32,489 bases of DNA from Myxococcota bacterium. Its GTDB lineage: Bacteria; Myxococcota_A; UBA9042; DTJE01. The stretch is taken from positions 1 through 32,489 of the forward strand of contig JARKOL010000182.1 in assembly GCA_029975745.1 (NCBI GenBank), read 5' to 3'. The notes under the pieces are model-generated. The model had not been told where the DNA came from. It saw nothing but the letters and a program-made list of their open reading frames with translations, and searched no databases. This document shows positions 18,738-27,489 of this stretch, piece after piece. A program made the translations under genes and the position numbers. Every line of letters starts with the position of its first letter. Within the stretch, counting starts at the first letter, position 1.

Positions 18738-19895
18738 ATGATTGAGGCCCGGATTTCAAGGACGGTTCGGACGGCCCTGGCATCGCTCGTCGTGCTGGCA
18801 TTCTGTGCCTGCGACACCGGGTCAAACGACAGCATTCCCCAGGACGCCACCTCGGGCAATGACGTGCCGATCGCGGACCTGCTCGACGAACTTCCCGCTA
18901 TCCCGGATGTCCCCCCCGAGGATCCCGCCGGTCCGGACGACCTGCCCCCGACGGGCGAGGACTCCGGCCTCGATGTCGCCCAGGACCCCGGGCTCGACGG
19001 CGCCCTGGACACCCCGCCCGTCGAGGATTCGGGGGCGGATGTCATGCCGGATGCGTGCGTTCCGGAATGCGGCGCCCTGGAGTGCGGACCGGACCCGGTG
19101 TGCGGCGTCGAATGCGGCCCGTGCTCCCAGGGGTACGCGTGCTCGGACGAGCGTCTGTGCGTCGGATTCCCCGGCATGGCGTTCGTTGCCGCCGGGCCCT
19201 TCTGGATGGGCTGCAACGAGGCGGTCGAGGACGACTGCTCCTTCACGGAAAAGCCCTATCATCAGGTCACCCTGAAGTCCTTCTTCATCGACCGGACCGA
19301 GGTGACCGTCGCCGCCTACGACGCGTGCGTCCAGGCGAGTGCGTGCGACACGCCCACCATCGAAAGCGAGTGGTGTCATTACGGGAAGGAGGGGGTCGCG
19401 GCGCTTCCCATGAACTGCGTCCGCTGGGCGGAGGCCGCCGACTACTGCGACTGGGCCGGCAAGCGCCTGCCCACCGAGGCGGACTGGGAAAAGGCGGCCC
19501 GGGGCGACGATGGACGGAAGCATCCGTGGGGCAACGAGGCGGCCACCTGCGACCATGCCGTCATGAACTATCAGGACCAGTCGGGTTGCGGGACGGATGC
19601 CCCCTGGGAGGTGTGCAGCCGGTCGCCGACCGGGGACAGTCCCTACGGCCTGTGCGACATGGTGGGCAACGTCTGGGAATGGGTTGCGGACTGGTACGAC
19701 GAGGACTACTACGCGGCCAGTCCGGCGACGGACCCGCAGGGCCCCGACAGCGGCACGTACCGGGTCGCTCGGGGCGGCAGCTACCTCGGCCCCGTCAGCT
19801 ACATGCGCGCATCCCGTCGCCTGAACGAGTGGCCCGCCGCCCGCAGCGACGGCCTGGGCTTCCGCTGCGTCAAGGACGTCCCCGCGGCCGAATAG
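18738..19895 (+). CDS. Lipoprotein with Asp/Pro-rich linker, Cys-rich motif and SUMF1/formylglycine-generating-enzyme-like domain
   Basis: Signal/lipobox VLAFCAC; CVPECGALECGPDPVCGVECGPCSQGYACSDERLC; SUMF1 motifs FIDRTEVTVAAYDACV, LPTEADWEKAARG, DMVGNVWEWVADWYDEDYY, RVARGGSY, GLGFRCV. RBS GGAGG. Confidence 0.85.
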   Translation: MIEARISRTVRTALASLVVLAFCACDTGSNDSIPQDATSGNDVPIADLLDELPAIPDVPPEDPAGPDDLPPTGEDSGLDVAQDPGLDGALDTPPVEDSGADVMPDACVPECGALECGPDPVCGVECGPCSQGYACSDERLCVGFPGMAFVAAGPFWMGCNEAVEDDCSFTEKPYHQVTLKSFFIDRTEVTVAAYDACVQASACDTPTIESEWCHYGKEGVAALPMNCVRWAEAADYCDWAGKRLPTEADWEKAARGDDGRKHPWGNEAATCDHAVMNYQDQSGCGTDAPWEVCSRSPTGDSPYGLCDMVGNVWEWVADWYDEDYYAASPATDPQGPDSGTYRVARGGSYLGPVSYMRASRRLNEWPAARSDGLGFRCVKDVPAAE

Positions 19896-19959
19896 CCCGC
19901 GCCGTCGCAGCCGCCCGCAGGCGCCCGCCGCAGTAAGTCGGAGATCTCTTCACAAGCCC

Positions 19960-21099
19960 TCAGGGCGTCTGGATCACGTTGTACCGGATGCGGGCGGTTG
20001 CTCGAACCGCGTGGGTCATGGTGTCGGCGGGCTCGACCTCGATCCGGTAGGCGATGCCGTTCGAGCCGGACTCGTTCTTCGCGGCCTGATCGACCAGCGC
20101 GTACCAGTAGGTGTACCCCTGCCCGTTCTCCTCGGAATGGAAGATGCTGAACGGGGACGAAACCAGCCGCTCGGGGAAGGTGCCCCAGACTGTGCCGAAC
20201 GTCTCGATGACGGGGGGCTGGGTGCCGGATCTGGCCAGCGTCTCGTCGGCGAAGCGCAGTTCCAGCAGCATCTTCGCGTGTGTGTTCTTGTCGGCGTTGA
20301 AGTCGTCCGAGCAGTCGTAGGTGGCCAAACGGAAGGGCTCGCCGCCGGGATGCACGATGCCGACCTTCTGGATGCTGTTGAACCCGGGAGTCATGGGATC
20401 GCCGCAGTCCTCGTTGGCCTTCATGTCCAGTCCCACGTTCAGCAGCGGCATGTCGCCCTTCACAAGACCGAACGACGGGTGGTACCAGAGCTCGACGTCC
20501 AGGGGCACGCCCGCGACCAGGGCTGGGGCTGCCTCGCCCTGCAAGGTCACCGTGCCGGAAAAGTGCTTGACCCCGGACAGCGTGCCGAAGGCGGTCTGGA
20601 CCGTGACATCGTCGGATTCCTTGACGTATTCAACGACCGCGGTCCCGGTCTGGGATTCACCCGACTGGAACGTGGTCGCGGTCGCCCCGAACTCCACCGT
20701 CTGGGGGACGCCCACGGGGCCGTCGGTCCGAATGGTGTGCGGACGGTCGGCCACCACCGACATCACTCCCGGCTCCGCATAGCCCTGGAACGTGAAGGTG
20801 TCGTCGTCCTCCTTGTCGATCCAGAGCTCGATGCCGTTTTGCGGGTGCACGGGATCCATTGCGACCTTGTACGACTGGAACGTGCGACCGTCGATCACCG
20901 TTTCGCCGACGATGCGGATGGTGCCCGACGGGGTTTCGCCCCCGGGCAGACGGGCGACCATCGTGGCCACGGTCGATGGGCCGAACGAATGGTAGGGCGC
21001 GCGGACATCCTCGCGGGATCCCTCACCGCACGCAGCCAGCGCCAGCGGCAGCAGAATTCCGATTGCCAAGATGGGATGGACAGGGTTCGGTCGCTTCAT
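19960..21099 (-). CDS. Hypothetical lipoprotein
   Basis: MKRPNPVHPILAIGILLPLALAACGEGS (lipobox LAAC); no domain recognised. Confidence 0.65.
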   Translation of the reverse strand: MKRPNPVHPILAIGILLPLALAACGEGSREDVRAPYHSFGPSTVATMVARLPGGETPSGTIRIVGETVIDGRTFQSYKVAMDPVHPQNGIELWIDKEDDDTFTFQGYAEPGVMSVVADRPHTIRTDGPVGVPQTVEFGATATTFQSGESQTGTAVVEYVKESDDVTVQTAFGTLSGVKHFSGTVTLQGEAAPALVAGVPLDVELWYHPSFGLVKGDMPLLNVGLDMKANEDCGDPMTPGFNSIQKVGIVHPGGEPFRLATYDCSDDFNADKNTHAKMLLELRFADETLARSGTQPPVIETFGTVWGTFPERLVSSPFSIFHSEENGQGYTYWYALVDQAAKNESGSNGIAYRIEVEPADTMTHAVRATARIRYNVIQTP

Positions 21100-21285
21100 G
21101 AGGCCACCCGGTTGAGGCTGGGCCAAGTCTGCCCCCGGACGTGAGGGCCGTCAATCGCCGAATGCACTCCCCATGCGATTTCTGGGATCTGAAAGGCCCA
21201 GGGCGTTTCGCCACCGGTTTCCCAGCGACCCGGATTCACGCTATCCTGACCCCGGCGGACGTCCCGCCGCATCCGGGAGCCCGAA

Positions 21286-23295
21286 TTGACCGACGAAGTC
21301 CTGCGCCAGTCCATGGAGTCCCTGTTCGAACGCGTCGCGGACCCCGGATCGGACACGCTTGACGCGCTGGTCGAACTGGTCGCGCTGATCCGCCCGCCGC
21401 GGGCGGACGACCTTGCGCATGCCGCGCGCGCCCTGCGCCAACTGACGACGCTGCTGAAGACGCGCCGGGACTTCGCGGACGCGCTGCGCGACTGCCTGCG
21501 CGACCTGATGTCCACGTGCAAGCACATTTCGCTGTACGTGGATTCGGGCATCTTCCCGAACACCGGGTTCGTCGGCGAGATCCGTCGGCGCATTGGCCAC
21601 AAGCTGCTGCCCGAGGTGCCGGATCGCAGCCACCTGCGGGACGTGTTGCGGCTTCTGTTCGACCGTCCCTCGGATGCCGATTGGGTCACTGCCGTCGAGG
21701 ACAAGACGTTCCTGGAAGTGATCGACGCGCTGGACATCGATGCGAAGCCCGACGTGCGCTCGTTGTCCCATGCCGCGGCCCAGATTCTCGAGGCGCTGCA
21801 GATCCTGTCGTATCGGATCTCGGCACTTGGGCTGGAGCCCGAGCTGGTCCGGGTGGACCCGGACCTCGAGCGATTCGCGTCGCCCTTTCTGGCCCAGAAC
21901 GTCGAGATGCTGGCGTTCCTGGACACCTACCGCCGGACCTGGACCGACCCGGATATCTCGTTCAGGAGCGACAAGCATCTGCACGTCCTGCTGGCCCAGT
22001 GCAGGGACGTGATCGTCCGCGTTCGCCGTCTGGCCTCGAACAACGGGACCAGCATCCACCTGACCTTCACCCTCGAGCGCCTGCGACAGCATCTGGGCCG
22101 CACCGAAAGACTTCTGGAGATCCTGGAGGCGATCTGGGAGCGCCCCGATGGGCGGGCCGTGTTTCCCCCCGCCGTCCGTCTGTTCAAGCGTCTGGTTGCC
22201 GCGGAGTGTCGCACCAACACGCTGAAGCACTACCTGCGGCAGAACGTGTCGATCCTGGCGCTTCGGGTTGCCGAGAACACCGGCCGAAAGGGGGGACACT
22301 ACATCTCGACGACCCGGGCGGAGTACTTTCAGATGGCCCGTTCGGCGATGCTGGGCGGACTGGTCATCACGTTCATGTCGTTGTTCAAGATCCTGCTGGC
22401 ATATCTGCACCTTCCTCCGCTGACCGAGGCGCTGCTGTTCTGCCTGAACTACGGACTGGGCTTCGTGTTCATTCATGTCATTCACGGCACGGTGGCGACC
22501 AAGCAGCCCGCGATGACCGCCAATGTTATCGCTGCGACGATTGGTGACGGGAACGCACGGGGGCGCGATCTGGAGGGGTTGACCACCTTGATGGCGAGGA
22601 CCTCCAGAACCCAGATCGTGGCGATTCTGGGAAACGTCGGGGTCGCCATGCCCCTGGCGATGCTGCTCTCGCTGGCTTCGTACGCGGTTTTCGGAACCCA
22701 CGTGGCGACGCCGGCCAAGGCGGGTACGCTGCTGGCCGAAGTGCATCCGCTGTTCAGCGGCACGATTCTCTATGCTGCGATTGCCGGGTTCTGGTTGTTC
22801 CTGTCCGGCCTGACCGCGGGCTACTACGACAATGTCGCCGCCTACCAGAACATCCCCGAACGCATCCGCAGTCTGCCCTGGCTGGGACGCCTCGTTGGCC
22901 CCGCCCGACGGGCACGTCTGGCCGCCTACGTCCGGGACAACCTGGGCGCCATGGCGGGGAACTTCTTCTTCGGGTTCATGCTGGGGGGGTCGTACGCGGT
23001 CGGTTCGCTGTTCGGGGTTCCCTTCGACATCCGGCACATCGCCTTCTCGTCCGCCTTCGTGGGCTTCGGCATCGCCGGCAAGGGCTTCACGCCGGCCGGG
23101 TCGGACCTTGCGGCGGCCCTCGTCGGGGTCGTCCTGATCGGGACGATGAACCTCGCCGTCAGCTTCTCCCTGGCACTTCTGGTGGCCCTGCGAGCGCGTC
23201 GGGTCACCTTCGCGCAGCGTCGCCAGTTGACCGCCAGCGTCCTGCAGCGGATGAGGCGGCAGCCGTGGGACTTCTTCCTGCCGCCCCGCAACTGA
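21286..23295 (+). CDS. 'Site-specific recombinase' family protein (PF10136 SpecificRecomb-like); appears to be a polytopic membrane protein
   Basis: RVAENTGRKGGHYISTTRAEYFQMARSAMLGGLVITFMSLFKILL and several hydrophobic segments (LFCLNYGLGFVFIHVIHGTVATKQPAMTANVI; AAIAGFWLFLSGLTAGYYDN; NFFFGFMLGGSYAVGSLFGVPFDIRHIAFSSAFVGFG). TTG start likely. Confidence 0.75.
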   Translation: MTDEVLRQSMESLFERVADPGSDTLDALVELVALIRPPRADDLAHAARALRQLTTLLKTRRDFADALRDCLRDLMSTCKHISLYVDSGIFPNTGFVGEIRRRIGHKLLPEVPDRSHLRDVLRLLFDRPSDADWVTAVEDKTFLEVIDALDIDAKPDVRSLSHAAAQILEALQILSYRISALGLEPELVRVDPDLERFASPFLAQNVEMLAFLDTYRRTWTDPDISFRSDKHLHVLLAQCRDVIVRVRRLASNNGTSIHLTFTLERLRQHLGRTERLLEILEAIWERPDGRAVFPPAVRLFKRLVAAECRTNTLKHYLRQNVSILALRVAENTGRKGGHYISTTRAEYFQMARSAMLGGLVITFMSLFKILLAYLHLPPLTEALLFCLNYGLGFVFIHVIHGTVATKQPAMTANVIAATIGDGNARGRDLEGLTTLMARTSRTQIVAILGNVGVAMPLAMLLSLASYAVFGTHVATPAKAGTLLAEVHPLFSGTILYAAIAGFWLFLSGLTAGYYDNVAAYQNIPERIRSLPWLGRLVGPARRARLAAYVRDNLGAMAGNFFFGFMLGGSYAVGSLFGVPFDIRHIAFSSAFVGFGIAGKGFTPAGSDLAAALVGVVLIGTMNLAVSFSLALLVALRARRVTFAQRRQLTASVLQRMRRQPWDFFLPPRN

Positions 23296-23429
23296 GCCGA
23301 TCCGATGCTCCTGCATTCGGAGCCGGCGACGCGGGTTCACGGGCGATTCGCCTGACGCTTTCCGATGCCTGCGCCTGCGGGTTCTGGTATCGTTCCCGGG
23401 ACCTGTTGACGGACGCGGGAGGGAAGCGG

Positions 23430-25142
23430 ATGAGGCGTGTCTCGAAGTCGATGATCCCAGGGCTCCTCGTGTGGTCGGTGGCCCTCGCGGCCTGCGGCGG
23501 TGACCCCGACGGGGGCACGGATGCGGTCGGGGCGGATGTCGGCCCGTCGGATGCGTGGGTGGATTCGGGGTCTGGGGTGGATTCCGGTGGGGCCCAGGAC
23601 GCGGATGCCACCGGTGTCGGCGATACCCCGTCCGTCGATGCCGAGCCGACGGATGCGGTCCAGGATTTCGGGCTTGAGGACGCAACCGCGGACACCGTCG
23701 TGGAGTTGCCGGAACCCGAGCCTGACCCGGTGCTGCCGATGCGTGCCGCGGGCTGGATGTCCGGGGATCTGCACTTGCACACGGTTCACAGCGACGGCGA
23801 GGACCCCGTGCGCGTGGTGATCGCGCTGGCCGAGTACCTGTCGTCCGAGACGTTCCTGGCAGCCCATCCGGAGTACCGGGGAAACCCCATTGACTTCATC
23901 GCGCTGACGGACCACCGAACCGTCGCCCAGAACAGCGATCCCGAGTTCGTCAGCGGTTCCGTCATCCTGATTCCCGGCGAGGAGTTCGGCGGGCCGGGCC
24001 ACGCGAACATCTTCGGCGTGACAGAGTTCGTGCCTCACGACCCCGACCGCAACGGCGCCAACGCGGCGGACTACCAGGCCGGGCCGGGCCTGGCCCACGA
24101 CCAGGGGGCCCTGTTTTCGATCAACCACCCCACGCTGACGGGGATTCCGTTCCCCTGGGACGTCCGGAATCACGACGCGATGGAGATCTGGAACGCCGGC
24201 TGGGGTCTGCACTCCACGCCCTACAGCGAGACGTTGCTGGCGAAGTGGGAAGCCGCGAACGGTCCGGCCAGTCCGCTGTTCCACAAGGTGCTTCAGTATC
24301 AGGGCGGCAGCGCGTCCAGCCAGGCATTGCGGCTGTACGAGGCCCAGTTGGCGCGGGGAATCCACGTCGCCGTCGTGGCCGGCAGCGACCGGCACGTCGT
24401 GTTTCCGGTGGGATTCCCGACGACCTGGCTCCACGCGACCTCGCGGGACCTGGCGGGCGTTCTGGACGGGATTCGCGCTCGCCACACCTTCGTTTCCCGG
24501 ACGCCCGTTTCGGCGACCGTGGAGCTGGAGGTCGCGGTCGGGGACGTGGTCTACGCGATGGGGGACGCGATTCCGGTGCCGTCCGACGGTGTGTCGGCCG
24601 AGGTCACGGTCCGCGTGCGCCGCGCCGAGGGCGCGCGGGTGCGTCTGATCCAGGGCGCCCGCGTAGCGACCGACGAGGCGCTGGCGGACGCCGCCCTGGG
24701 GCAGGTGGCCTTTGAAACGATGGCCGATTCCCGGGATTTCGAGGCCGTGACGACGCTGGAACTGGGGCCCGGCGACTGGTTCTATCCGGTGGTTCACGAA
24801 CCGCTGGTTCCACAGGGCCTGGATGCCGAACTGGTCGCCGCGATTCCGTCGATGGCGGCGGCGATGGGCGAGTTCAGCGACGAGAACTACGCCCCGTTGA
24901 TCACGGCCCTGATCGACTACCTCGACACCGAGATCCTGCTGTACCCCGAGGACTGCGATCCCGCCACATGGAATCCGAACCACCTCCAGTGCCTGCCCGC
25001 GGACGACTTCGCGATGGCCACCTACTTCATCCCGGACTGGATCAACCGGGTCATCAACATCCTGGCCGAGGACGGCCAGATGACGGACTGGACCATGGGG
25101 GCGGTGGGCAGCGCCGTGATGGCTCGCGGCATGACGGAGTGA
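23430..25142 (+). CDS. Lipoprotein with PHP-type (CehA/McbA-like) metallohydrolase domain
   Basis: Lipobox VALAACGG, acidic Asp/Gly/Ala-rich linker, GDLHLHTVHSDGEDP, IDFIALTDHRTV, FSINHPTL, VVAGSDRHV. Confidence 0.85.
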   Translation: MRRVSKSMIPGLLVWSVALAACGGDPDGGTDAVGADVGPSDAWVDSGSGVDSGGAQDADATGVGDTPSVDAEPTDAVQDFGLEDATADTVVELPEPEPDPVLPMRAAGWMSGDLHLHTVHSDGEDPVRVVIALAEYLSSETFLAAHPEYRGNPIDFIALTDHRTVAQNSDPEFVSGSVILIPGEEFGGPGHANIFGVTEFVPHDPDRNGANAADYQAGPGLAHDQGALFSINHPTLTGIPFPWDVRNHDAMEIWNAGWGLHSTPYSETLLAKWEAANGPASPLFHKVLQYQGGSASSQALRLYEAQLARGIHVAVVAGSDRHVVFPVGFPTTWLHATSRDLAGVLDGIRARHTFVSRTPVSATVELEVAVGDVVYAMGDAIPVPSDGVSAEVTVRVRRAEGARVRLIQGARVATDEALADAALGQVAFETMADSRDFEAVTTLELGPGDWFYPVVHEPLVPQGLDAELVAAIPSMAAAMGEFSDENYAPLITALIDYLDTEILLYPEDCDPATWNPNHLQCLPADDFAMATYFIPDWINRVINILAEDGQMTDWTMGAVGSAVMARGMTE

Positions 25143-25232
25143 CGCCTGTTCGCCCGCCCCTTGGCGCGGTCGCTGCGACCGGCCCGAATCACGAACGGGA
25201 TGACGGCAACGCCGGGTGAGGGCTCGGGGAGG

Positions 25233-26543
25233 TCACGGATTCGAGGCGGTTTCGGTCCGGCCCTTCCTGCGTGCCACGACCTTGCAGACCAGCACGTAGA
25301 TGGCGTTCGACAGGCGATTCAGCCCGTGCAGCAGCGCATCGCGGTTCGCCGGGGCCAGATGCGATTCATCGCCGTGCGCGTCGGACGCGGCGATCTCGAC
25401 CTCGCGGCATGTCGCACGCAGCAGGTTCAGCTTGACGGCCGTCGCGCCCATGGTGACGTCGGGGACGACCCAGCCGACACCAAAGAATTTCATGGTGTTG
25501 TGGGACAGTCGATGCAGCTCCTCGGCGTCGAAGCCGCCCACGCTGAGGACGGGCATCGGACGACCCGAGACCTCGGCCCCCAGCAGCTGCCGCAGGAACC
25601 GCAGCACGTCCTCCAGGTCGGACACGATGTCGGCCATTCCCTCGGCATGCGCGGCGACCTGGGCGTCCAGCACCAGGGCCTGAAGCAGGTCCAGCTTCCC
25701 CCGGAAGCGGATCGCCGGGTGGCCCTTGGGCACCAGGCTGCGATTGTCGAACAGGTGGGTACACGCGTCCGGCTTTTCGGCCAGTTCCAGCCCGCTTTCC
25801 AGGATTCGGTAGGGCAGGGTGCCGCCGGCGCCCTTGACCGCACGCGTCCGGGCAACCGAGGCGGTCAGGCATTCCAGGTCCGGTGCCGGCGTGACGACGC
25901 GCGGCCGCACCGCCAGGTCCACCACGGTGTTCTGGAACGCGCTGGCCGCGGCCTGGACGGACTCGATCGAGCCGGTCAGCAGCCCGCCCGCGTAGTTCGT
26001 TTCCGACGGGGGGGCATAGAAGACCTTCAGATCGACTTCGGCGGCCTTCAATGCGGCATCCAGGCCCAGGGTCGCCTCGATGGGCGGGGCGATCAGGTAC
26101 GCCATCGGGGTTCCGACGGGCACCCCCGCCAGACCCGCCAGGTATCGACCGACCGACGGGATCACGTGCGGGAAGAAGGCCAGCTTGCCCGCCTCGTCCG
26201 CGGCATAGAACCAGGCGGAGGTCTCCAGGTACCCCAGGGCCGCGGACAGTCCGCTGGCGACGATCTCCTCGTCGGCCGCGGCCAGGATGCCGATCACCTC
26301 GCCCGACAGCGGCCCCGACGCGTGCGCGGCCCCCGCGTAGAAGGAGCGGGCATAGACGACATCCACCTCGGCCGCCTTGGTCCCCGCGTCCAGCGCGGTG
26401 TACAGCGCATCGTCGCTGGTGCAGGTGATCAGCCCCAAGGCCCGGTGGTGGGGCTGCAACTTCAGGTCGCGCGCCAGCTGCGGATCCACGTTCGGGATCG
26501 CCCGCAGGCCCAGCACGCGCGGCTTGATGGGTTCCAGGATCAT
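25233..26543 (-). CDS. EutL-EutT fusion: N-terminal EutL (BMC-T shell) domain, C-terminal EutT-type cob(I)alamin adenosyltransferase-like domain
   Basis: aa 1-~214: LGLRAIPNVDPQLARDLKLQPHHRALGLITCTSDD...VYARSFYAGAAHASGPLSGEVIGIL...PMAYLIAPPIEATLGLDAALKAAEVDLKVFYAPPSETNYAGGLLTGS (EutL). aa ~250-436: EKPDACTHLFDNRSLVPKGHPAIRFRGKLDLLQALVLDAQV...LHRLSHNTMKFFG...LNLLRATCREVEIAA...LLHGLNRLSNAIYVLVCKVV (EutT-like). One uninterrupted frame. Confidence 0.85.
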   Translation of the reverse strand: MILEPIKPRVLGLRAIPNVDPQLARDLKLQPHHRALGLITCTSDDALYTALDAGTKAAEVDVVYARSFYAGAAHASGPLSGEVIGILAAADEEIVASGLSAALGYLETSAWFYAADEAGKLAFFPHVIPSVGRYLAGLAGVPVGTPMAYLIAPPIEATLGLDAALKAAEVDLKVFYAPPSETNYAGGLLTGSIESVQAAASAFQNTVVDLAVRPRVVTPAPDLECLTASVARTRAVKGAGGTLPYRILESGLELAEKPDACTHLFDNRSLVPKGHPAIRFRGKLDLLQALVLDAQVAAHAEGMADIVSDLEDVLRFLRQLLGAEVSGRPMPVLSVGGFDAEELHRLSHNTMKFFGVGWVVPDVTMGATAVKLNLLRATCREVEIAASDAHGDESHLAPANRDALLHGLNRLSNAIYVLVCKVVARRKGRTETASNP

Positions 26544-26546
26544 CGG

Positions 26547-27452
26547 TCACCCGCCGGTCGCATCGACGCCGGTCCGTTTGTCCTTGAGTGCCCGCAGCAC
26601 GCCCTGGACCAGTTGGCCCGCGGCCTCGGCGGGCGGCAGGCCCCCGGCGTGGATGTTCGAGGTGACGTTGCGCATCGCCTCGTTGAATTGGCGGACCTTC
26701 ATGTACGTGACGTAGCCGCCCATCGACTCGGCGGTCTTCAGGCCCGGCCGCTCGCCGACGAACAGCAGCAGCACCTCGGCCCCCGCCAGCCGCGCCACCT
26801 CGTCGGCGACGACGACCCGGCCCAGATTCACCAGAAACGGCGTGCCCAGGCGGATTCCCGCGCGCGTCAGTTCGTCGGTGATGCGCGGCAGGATGATCGG
26901 CAGGTTCGCCGTCAGCGCGGCCGCGGACAGGCCGTCGCAGCAGACGATCTGGACCTGGGGCGCGTGGACGCCCCGCTTCTGGACGATTTCGCGGGAGGCG
27001 TCGTTCAGGCGCCTGCCCAGGTCCGGCCGCTTCAGGAATTCGGCGCGATCCCGCGCCGCCGACTGCAGGGACACCAGGCCCAGTTTCGCGACCACCGCCG
27101 GATCGACCGACGACGACACGGCATCCTTGGCCGCCGCATGGTCGGTCAGGAATCGCAATAGCGTGTCGGTGCGGTAGCGGACGCCCGCGGCGCCGACGCC
27201 CAGCCGGGCGGGGGTCCGCTCCAGGTAGTAGGCTCGCGTACCCACGGGGCGCCAGGAGGCCAGCACCGGGGGCTGGGCGGGCGATGCCCCCATCCACGCG
27301 GCGGCGCGCTTGGCCAGCGCCAGGTCCGCCGGGGAACGTCGCGGGTCGGGGCGCACCCGCTCCAGGCGCGCCTTCTCGGCCTCGGCTTCCTGGCCGGACA
27401 AGGCGCCGACCACGACCGCCCGGACCAGTTCGCGCAGTTCCCGCTCGTCCAT
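26547..27452 (-). CDS. eutC: Ethanolamine ammonia-lyase small (light) subunit
   Basis: TPARLGVGAAGVRYRTDTLLRFLTDHAAAKDAV, VQIVCCDGLSAAALTANL, FVGERPGLKTAESMGGYVTYMKVRQFNEAMRNVTSNIHAGGLPP. Confidence 0.92.
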   Translation of the reverse strand: MDERELRELVRAVVVGALSGQEAEAEKARLERVRPDPRRSPADLALAKRAAAWMGASPAQPPVLASWRPVGTRAYYLERTPARLGVGAAGVRYRTDTLLRFLTDHAAAKDAVSSSVDPAVVAKLGLVSLQSAARDRAEFLKRPDLGRRLNDASREIVQKRGVHAPQVQIVCCDGLSAAALTANLPIILPRITDELTRAGIRLGTPFLVNLGRVVVADEVARLAGAEVLLLFVGERPGLKTAESMGGYVTYMKVRQFNEAMRNVTSNIHAGGLPPAEAAGQLVQGVLRALKDKRTGVDATGG

Positions 27453-27489
27453 CGACCCCGTCTCCGGTGCCCCCAGGCAGGGGCAGACC

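Noticed and set aside
21286-23295. Mobile element inferred from the family name 'site-specific recombinase'
   Set aside because: No recombinase catalytic motif, and I noticed no att-like repeats or neighbouring mobility genes; the protein looks like an integral membrane protein.
21241-23685. 814-aa minus-strand ORF opposite the PF10136-like gene
   Set aside because: Low-complexity antisense frame; the plus strand has membrane segments and family motifs.
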